Part shown: positions 6,938 to 9,815 of the stretch, one piece after another
How positions within the stretch are numbered: position 1 is the first letter of the stretch
Layout: each line of letters begins with the position of its first letter
Assembly: GCA_937922175.1 (NCBI GenBank)
Contig: CAKZUU010000465.1
Coordinates: forward strand, 1-9,815
Source of the DNA: an uncultured Gemmataceae bacterium
GTDB taxonomy: Bacteria; Planctomycetota; Planctomycetia; Gemmatales; Gemmataceae
Length of the DNA: 9,815 bases
Reading direction: 5' to 3'
Position numbers and translations under genes: made by a program
Notes under the pieces: generated by a model
What the model saw: only the letters and a program-made list of their open reading frames with translations
Database searches by the model: none
What the model was told of the DNA's origin: nothing

Positions 6938-8008
6938 TCATCGCGCAGCAACATCGCGGATCGCGCTCACTTCGACCGAATTCGTCGGCGGCTCATCCAG
7001 CCATCCCGCCCCTTCTTCGGTGATGATGGTCCGAAGAGCCGCGATCCATTCGGGGGCGTCATTGAGGCAGGCACATTGAGAAAGCCTTTCGCCGCCAGCT
7101 TGGGTGAACACCTCCGCCGACTCGTGACCGATTTCGTCGATCGTCTCGAGGCAATCGGTCGTAAACCCGGGTGTCACGACGACGACGCGCCGAATTCCCC
7201 GCCGGGCCAACTCACGCAACACGTCGTCGGTGTAGGGGCGAAGCCACTCGTCGCGACCGAACAGCGACTGATACGAGCGTGTGTACTGATCGGTGTTCCA
7301 CCCCAAACGGTCGGTCAACAATCGGACCGTTGCATCAACATGTTTGGGGTACGGATCTCCCCTTTGGGCGTATTTCAACGGGATGCCATGAAAACTGATG
7401 ACAAAGTGTTCCGGCTCCCATGACAAACCAGCCAGGTGTCGAGCGATAACCGAGGCCTGTGCCTCGATGTAGGCGGGATGACGATAAAACGGCGCGACGA
7501 TCCGAACGGCCGGCACTCGTCGTTCGTTCAACAGCGACTTGAAAAGGGAGTCCGTCGCGGCCGCATACGTTGTCGCTGAGTACTGCGGATACATCGGAAC
7601 CACGACCAGCCGATTCACGCCTTTCGCGATCATCTCTCGAACGACCGAAGCGACCGAGGGCTGCCCGTATTGCATCCCGAAGCGCACCGTCACCGAGCGA
7701 AGCAGTTCTTGCAAGCGGTCGGCCTGAAGTCGAGTCAGATGCAACAAAGGCGAACCGGTCTTTGGATCCCAGATGCGTTGGTACTTTACGGCCGACTGTC
7801 GGGGTCGCCGCGGAAGGATGAGCAAGTTGAGTACGCACCACCACAACCAACGAGGGGCTTCAATGACACGAGGGTCGCTGAGGAATTGTCGGAGGTATCG
7901 GCGAACGGCAGAGGGAGTCGGAGCATCCGGCGTGCCCAACTGAATCAGGAGGACTCCCGTCGACGGCCGGTCGGCGCCGATGTCAGTCGTGATTCGAGCG
8001 TCTGTCAT
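6938..8008 (-). CDS. hemH: Ferrochelatase (protoheme or coproheme forming)
   Basis: This 356-residue enzyme inserts Fe2+ into a porphyrin at the end of heme synthesis. Visible motifs are LLIQLGTPDAPT (20-31), FLSDPRVIE (42-50), YPQYSATT (140-147), SFHGIP (205-210) and TPGFTTDCLETIDEIG (279-294). H207 and E288 correspond to the invariant metal-site His and Glu of the family. The motif GDPYPKHV (217-224) has Val where E. coli-type enzymes have Cys, so the four-Cys set for a [2Fe-2S] cluster is not complete. It has no TM helix and is presumably soluble or peripheral. I chose ATG 8008; a TTG nine bases upstream (8017) would add three residues, and a GAGCGG stretch lies about 11 bases before the ATG. 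The C-terminal 18 residues (DEPPTNSVEV onward) extend past the usual end. Whether it makes protoheme or coproheme cannot be decided from this gene alone. Confidence 0.97.
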   Translation of the reverse strand: MTDARITTDIGADRPSTGVLLIQLGTPDAPTPSAVRRYLRQFLSDPRVIEAPRWLWWCVLNLLILPRRPRQSAVKYQRIWDPKTGSPLLHLTRLQADRLQELLRSVTVRFGMQYGQPSVASVVREMIAKGVNRLVVVPMYPQYSATTYAAATDSLFKSLLNERRVPAVRIVAPFYRHPAYIEAQASVIARHLAGLSWEPEHFVISFHGIPLKYAQRGDPYPKHVDATVRLLTDRLGWNTDQYTRSYQSLFGRDEWLRPYTDDVLRELARRGIRRVVVVTPGFTTDCLETIDEIGHESAEVFTQAGGERLSQCACLNDAPEWIAALRTIITEEGAGWLDEPPTNSVEVSAIRDVAAR

Positions 8009-8022
8009 AACCGACAAACCGC

Positions 8023-8067
8023 TCGATGCGCAGCGAGATCACTTGATGGCGCATCGATCTAAGATCG
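8023..8067. repeat. Overlapping inverted repeats upstream of hemH
   Basis: A 9-bp inverted repeat TCGATGCGC (8023-8031) and GCGCATCGA (8049-8057) with a 17-base spacer begins 15 bases upstream of the hemH ATG. It overlaps a 13-base palindrome CGATCT-A-AGATCG (8055-8067). The position, covering the leader or promoter of hemH, suits either an operator or an mRNA structure. The sequence does not resemble a Fur box. The symmetry is directly visible; the regulatory role is inferred. Confidence 0.45.
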
Positions 8068-8105
8068 CGCGGGAGTCAACGGTCACATAACTTCGACTCC
8101 CGCGC
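8067..8105 (-). terminator. GC-rich hairpin after the ferredoxin gene, possible terminator
   Basis: An 11-bp perfect inverted repeat, GCGCGGGAGTC (8067-8077) and GACTCCCGCGC (8095-8105), has a 17-base loop. It sits 32 bases downstream of the ferredoxin stop on the minus strand. No U-tract follows (GATCTTAGATCG comes next), so factor-independent termination is uncertain. It abuts the palindromes in front of hemH and could instead be an attenuator or processing site between two co-transcribed genes. Confidence 0.4.
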
Positions 8106-8137
8106 CGGTTGTCATTGTCGAAATGATCAGCGGCCTG

Positions 8138-8449
8138 TCAGGCTTTTTTGGCGCACTCCGGACCTTCCTTGGGATCTTGTTTTTCCGTGGTGCGTCCCTC
8201 GCCGGAGGCTTTCAACGCTGCGGAACGTTCGGCGTTCATTTGGATGAAGTTCGACCACTGAGCCGGAACGTTCGCCTCGACGTAAATCGCTTCGACGGGG
8301 CATTCCGGCACGCAGGCTTCGCAGTCGATGCAGTCCTGCGGGTCGATATACAACATCTTTTCGTCCTGCCAGAAGCATTCCACCGGGCAAACAACCACAC
8401 AATCGGTGTATTTGCAGTCCCAACACGGTTGGCAGACGACGTGGGTCAT
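8138..8449 (-). CDS. fdxA: Seven-iron ferredoxin ([3Fe-4S][4Fe-4S]), FdxA type
   Basis: This 103-residue soluble electron carrier has Cys at 6, 9, 12, 17, 21, 25, 40, 43, 46 and 50. Aligned from memory with Azotobacter vinelandii ferredoxin I (+1 offset), C9, C17, C21 and C50 would bind the [3Fe-4S] cluster. C25, C40, C43 and C46 would bind the [4Fe-4S] cluster, and C12 matches that protein's free Cys11. The shared stretches CKYTDCVVVCPVECF (12-26) and CIDCEACVPECP (40-51) make the family clear. So does VPAQWSNFIQMNAE (61-74), typical of the FdI C-terminal half. C6 and C99 are extra. The tail is Lys/Glu-rich. The start ATG at 8449 has AGAAAGGA about 11 bases upstream. A 6-bp hairpin (8472-8477 with 8484-8489) lies just before that ribosome site. 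The redox partner is unknown; the adjacent ferrochelatase and the carrier upstream do not identify one. Confidence 0.95.
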   Translation of the reverse strand: MTHVVCQPCWDCKYTDCVVVCPVECFWQDEKMLYIDPQDCIDCEACVPECPVEAIYVEANVPAQWSNFIQMNAERSAALKASGEGRTTEKQDPKEGPECAKKA

Positions 8450-8583
8450 GGACTATGAGATCCTTTCTGATCACCGGGAAACGCCGGTGCGTCGCGGGGC
8501 TATGGATTTGCGCAAAACCCATCCCCTGCACACTCTCAGAATCAATAGGAATTGGGCGCGGACCTGTCCAGCGAAAACAGTTT
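8450..8583 (-). promoter_or_regulatory. cstA-fdxA spacer: weak promoter-like boxes and small palindromes
   Basis: The 134-base spacer contains, on the minus strand, a TGGACA box followed after 17 bases by a poor TATTGA box (in the part near cstA). It also holds a 10-base palindrome TTTGCGCAAA (8507-8516) and a CACCGG/CCGGTG hairpin (8472-8489). A GAAAAC-A-GTTTTC palindrome (8573-8585) covers the end of cstA. No convincing terminator for cstA is visible. The spacer is long enough for a separate fdxA promoter, but I cannot place it firmly. Confidence 0.25.
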
Positions 8584-9815
8584 TCAGACCTGCTTCGCCG
8601 GTGCGTTTTCCCCGGCGTTCTCTCCCCGAATCGGAACGGCACCGATAGCCACCGCCAGCCAGCGCGACACCGCGAGCAGCAACAAAAGCCCGACGCTGAC
8701 CACGACGAACAGCGTCAGCGCGATGTTCAAGTAACCCGTCATCACCAGCGACGACAGGCCGAACTCTCGCCCCCGGCGGATCATGGCCGGAAACTGCTCA
8801 AACACCATCATCCCACCGGCCGTCATCGTCGTGCTGGTCACAAAAAGCATGGGGAGCAGGGTGACGGGTGCGTATCGGCCGCGGCCCGTATTGACGAGCA
8901 ATGTCGTTACCAATGCTAACGCCAGCACAGCCAAGAGCTGATTGGCAATACCGAACATCGGCCAAATGGTGCTGATCGAGCCTGTCGCCACCAACCCGGC
9001 CCAACCCGCCGTCACCGCGAAGGTTGTCAGCACTGCCCCGGGCAACCAATCCGTTTGCTCAAATCGGGGAATGATCTTTCCCAGCGCTTCTTGCAACAGA
9101 AATCGAGCGATCCGGGTCCCGGTGTCGATCGTTGTCAGGATGAACAGCGCCTCGAACATGATGGCGAAGTGATACCAATATTTGACGAAATCTTCCGCGG
9201 TGAGGCCGAGATTCGCCAACGCGTCGGTGAAAACGACGGCCATGCCCACCGCCAGCGTCACCGCGCCCCCGGTGCGGCCACGCAATACTTCGCCGCCCAC
9301 CATCCGCTCTAACTCACCCAGGTCGCGTTCGGCCACCGGAAGTTGGTGGAAATCGCGCACTCCCGTTTGGTGCATCGCATCTTGAGCCGCCTGCCGCACC
9401 GTAATTCGATCAAATCGATCTTTGAATTTCCCCGATGCAGTGTCTTCGAGTTTGGTATTGATCGGGTAATAATGCTTTGTGGGATGGAGCGAAGCCGCCG
9501 CAAGCAATGCCACCACTCCGACGATTCCCTCCATCAGCATCGCCCCGTAGCCGATCGGTCGAATATGGCTCTCTTGGTCCACCATCTTGGGCGTCGTTCC
9601 GGACGACACCAGCGAGTGAAATCCCGAGATGGCCCCGCACATGACGCAGATAAACACAAACGGAAAGATCCTCCCCGCAAAGGTTGGCCCCGAATCGAGG
9701 AACTCCCGCTCCAGCGGTGGGGCTTTGATCACGGGGTTAGCCGCGAAGAGTCCGACGATCAGCAAGCCAATTGTCCCGATCTTCAAAAAACTCGACAAGT
9801 AATCTCGCGGACACA
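8584..9815 (-). CDS. cstA: CstA family carbon-starvation transporter, C-terminal part (5' end outside window)
   Basis: The frame stays open to the window edge, reading CPRDYLSSFLKIGTIG at the first complete codon, so the N-terminal part lies outside and 409 residues are seen. Family hallmarks are PRDYLSSFLKIGTI (2-15), AISGFHSLVSSGTTPK (61-76), IGYGAMLMEG (87-96), FILTTIDTGTRIARF (224-238) and WPMFGIANQLLA (284-295). CstA proteins are inner-membrane carriers of about 600-700 residues; E. coli members take up peptides or pyruvate under carbon limitation. About eight hydrophobic segments are visible (roughly 12-28, 49-68, 88-108, 183-200, 213-231, 258-277, 287-307, 317-337, 357-390). A polar stretch (109-180) lies between two of them. 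A TTG at 9796-9798 is not the start; the conserved PRDY motif lies before it. Substrate choice between peptide and pyruvate cannot be told. The next gene downstream is fdxA. Confidence 0.95.
   Translation of the reverse strand, partial: CPRDYLSSFLKIGTIGLLIVGLFAANPVIKAPPLEREFLDSGPTFAGRIFPFVFICVMCGAISGFHSLVSSGTTPKMVDQESHIRPIGYGAMLMEGIVGVVALLAAASLHPTKHYYPINTKLEDTASGKFKDRFDRITVRQAAQDAMHQTGVRDFHQLPVAERDLGELERMVGGEVLRGRTGGAVTLAVGMAVVFTDALANLGLTAEDFVKYWYHFAIMFEALFILTTIDTGTRIARFLLQEALGKIIPRFEQTDWLPGAVLTTFAVTAGWAGLVATGSISTIWPMFGIANQLLAVLALALVTTLLVNTGRGRYAPVTLLPMLFVTSTTMTAGGMMVFEQFPAMIRRGREFGLSSLVMTGYLNIALTLFVVVSVGLLLLLAVSRWLAVAIGAVPIRGENAGENAPAKQV

Noticed and set aside
7670..8062. Plus-strand 130-codon frame opposite the 5' part of hemH
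   Set aside because: Antisense to an unmistakable ferrochelatase; no ribosome site or family signal.
8023..8067. Fur box in front of hemH
   Set aside because: The palindromes are GC-rich and do not match the GATAATGATAATCATTATC-type pattern.
8123..8458. Plus-strand 111-codon frame opposite the ferredoxin gene
   Set aside because: The minus-strand ferredoxin has ten correctly spaced cysteines; the plus frame has no recognisable features.
1..9815. Mobile element, phage, CRISPR or defence island
   Set aside because: No transposase, integrase, direct-repeat array, terminal inverted repeats of IS length or toxin/defence protein motifs found on either strand; the tRNA-Ser has no visible att-like repeat of its 3' end elsewhere in the window.

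Overview
The window looks like ordinary chromosomal DNA of a planctomycete. The main evidence is two DUF1501 proteins with Tat-like N-termini, a family strongly expanded in Planctomycetota. The GC-rich codon use and the large ABC-exporter-type permease agree with this. A Gemmatales-like or related lineage is my guess; nothing in the sequence fixes the genus. I saw no transposase, integrase, CRISPR array, phage gene or defence cassette.

Left part (1-2760). The window opens inside the 3' end of a small histidine-rich, probably metal-binding protein (1-153), which has no visible start here. After a 199-base gap with a plausible sigma70-type promoter comes a 694-residue DUF1501 protein with an unusual C-terminal extension of about 220 residues (353-2437). 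A tRNA-Ser(GGA) gene lies on the minus strand (2495-2583) with its own promoter-like boxes. A perfect 12-bp stem (2667-2705) separates it from the next minus-strand gene.

Middle part (2760-6914). A second, standard-length DUF1501 protein (456 residues) lies on the minus strand. Its 5' end faces a 355-base intergenic region that holds three small symmetric elements. On the other side a plus-strand two-gene operon starts: an ABC ATPase and a 555-residue polytopic membrane protein joined by an ATGA stop/start overlap, together an ABC exporter of unknown substrate.

Right part (6938-9815). Three minus-strand genes follow, in transcription order cstA (3' part only, cut by the window edge), a seven-iron ferredoxin (fdxA-type) and ferrochelatase (hemH). 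The last converges with the permease gene with only 23 bases between them. The fdxA-hemH gap is packed with inverted repeats. Ferredoxin and ferrochelatase both belong to iron and redox metabolism; CstA is a peptide or pyruvate uptake carrier. Co-transcription of the three is possible but not shown.

I find no convincing new multi-gene system. The items most worth a second look are the C-terminal extension on the first DUF1501 protein, the histidine-rich fragment at the left edge, the stacked palindromes in front of hemH, and the symmetric elements plus a possible short ORF in front of the second DUF1501 gene.
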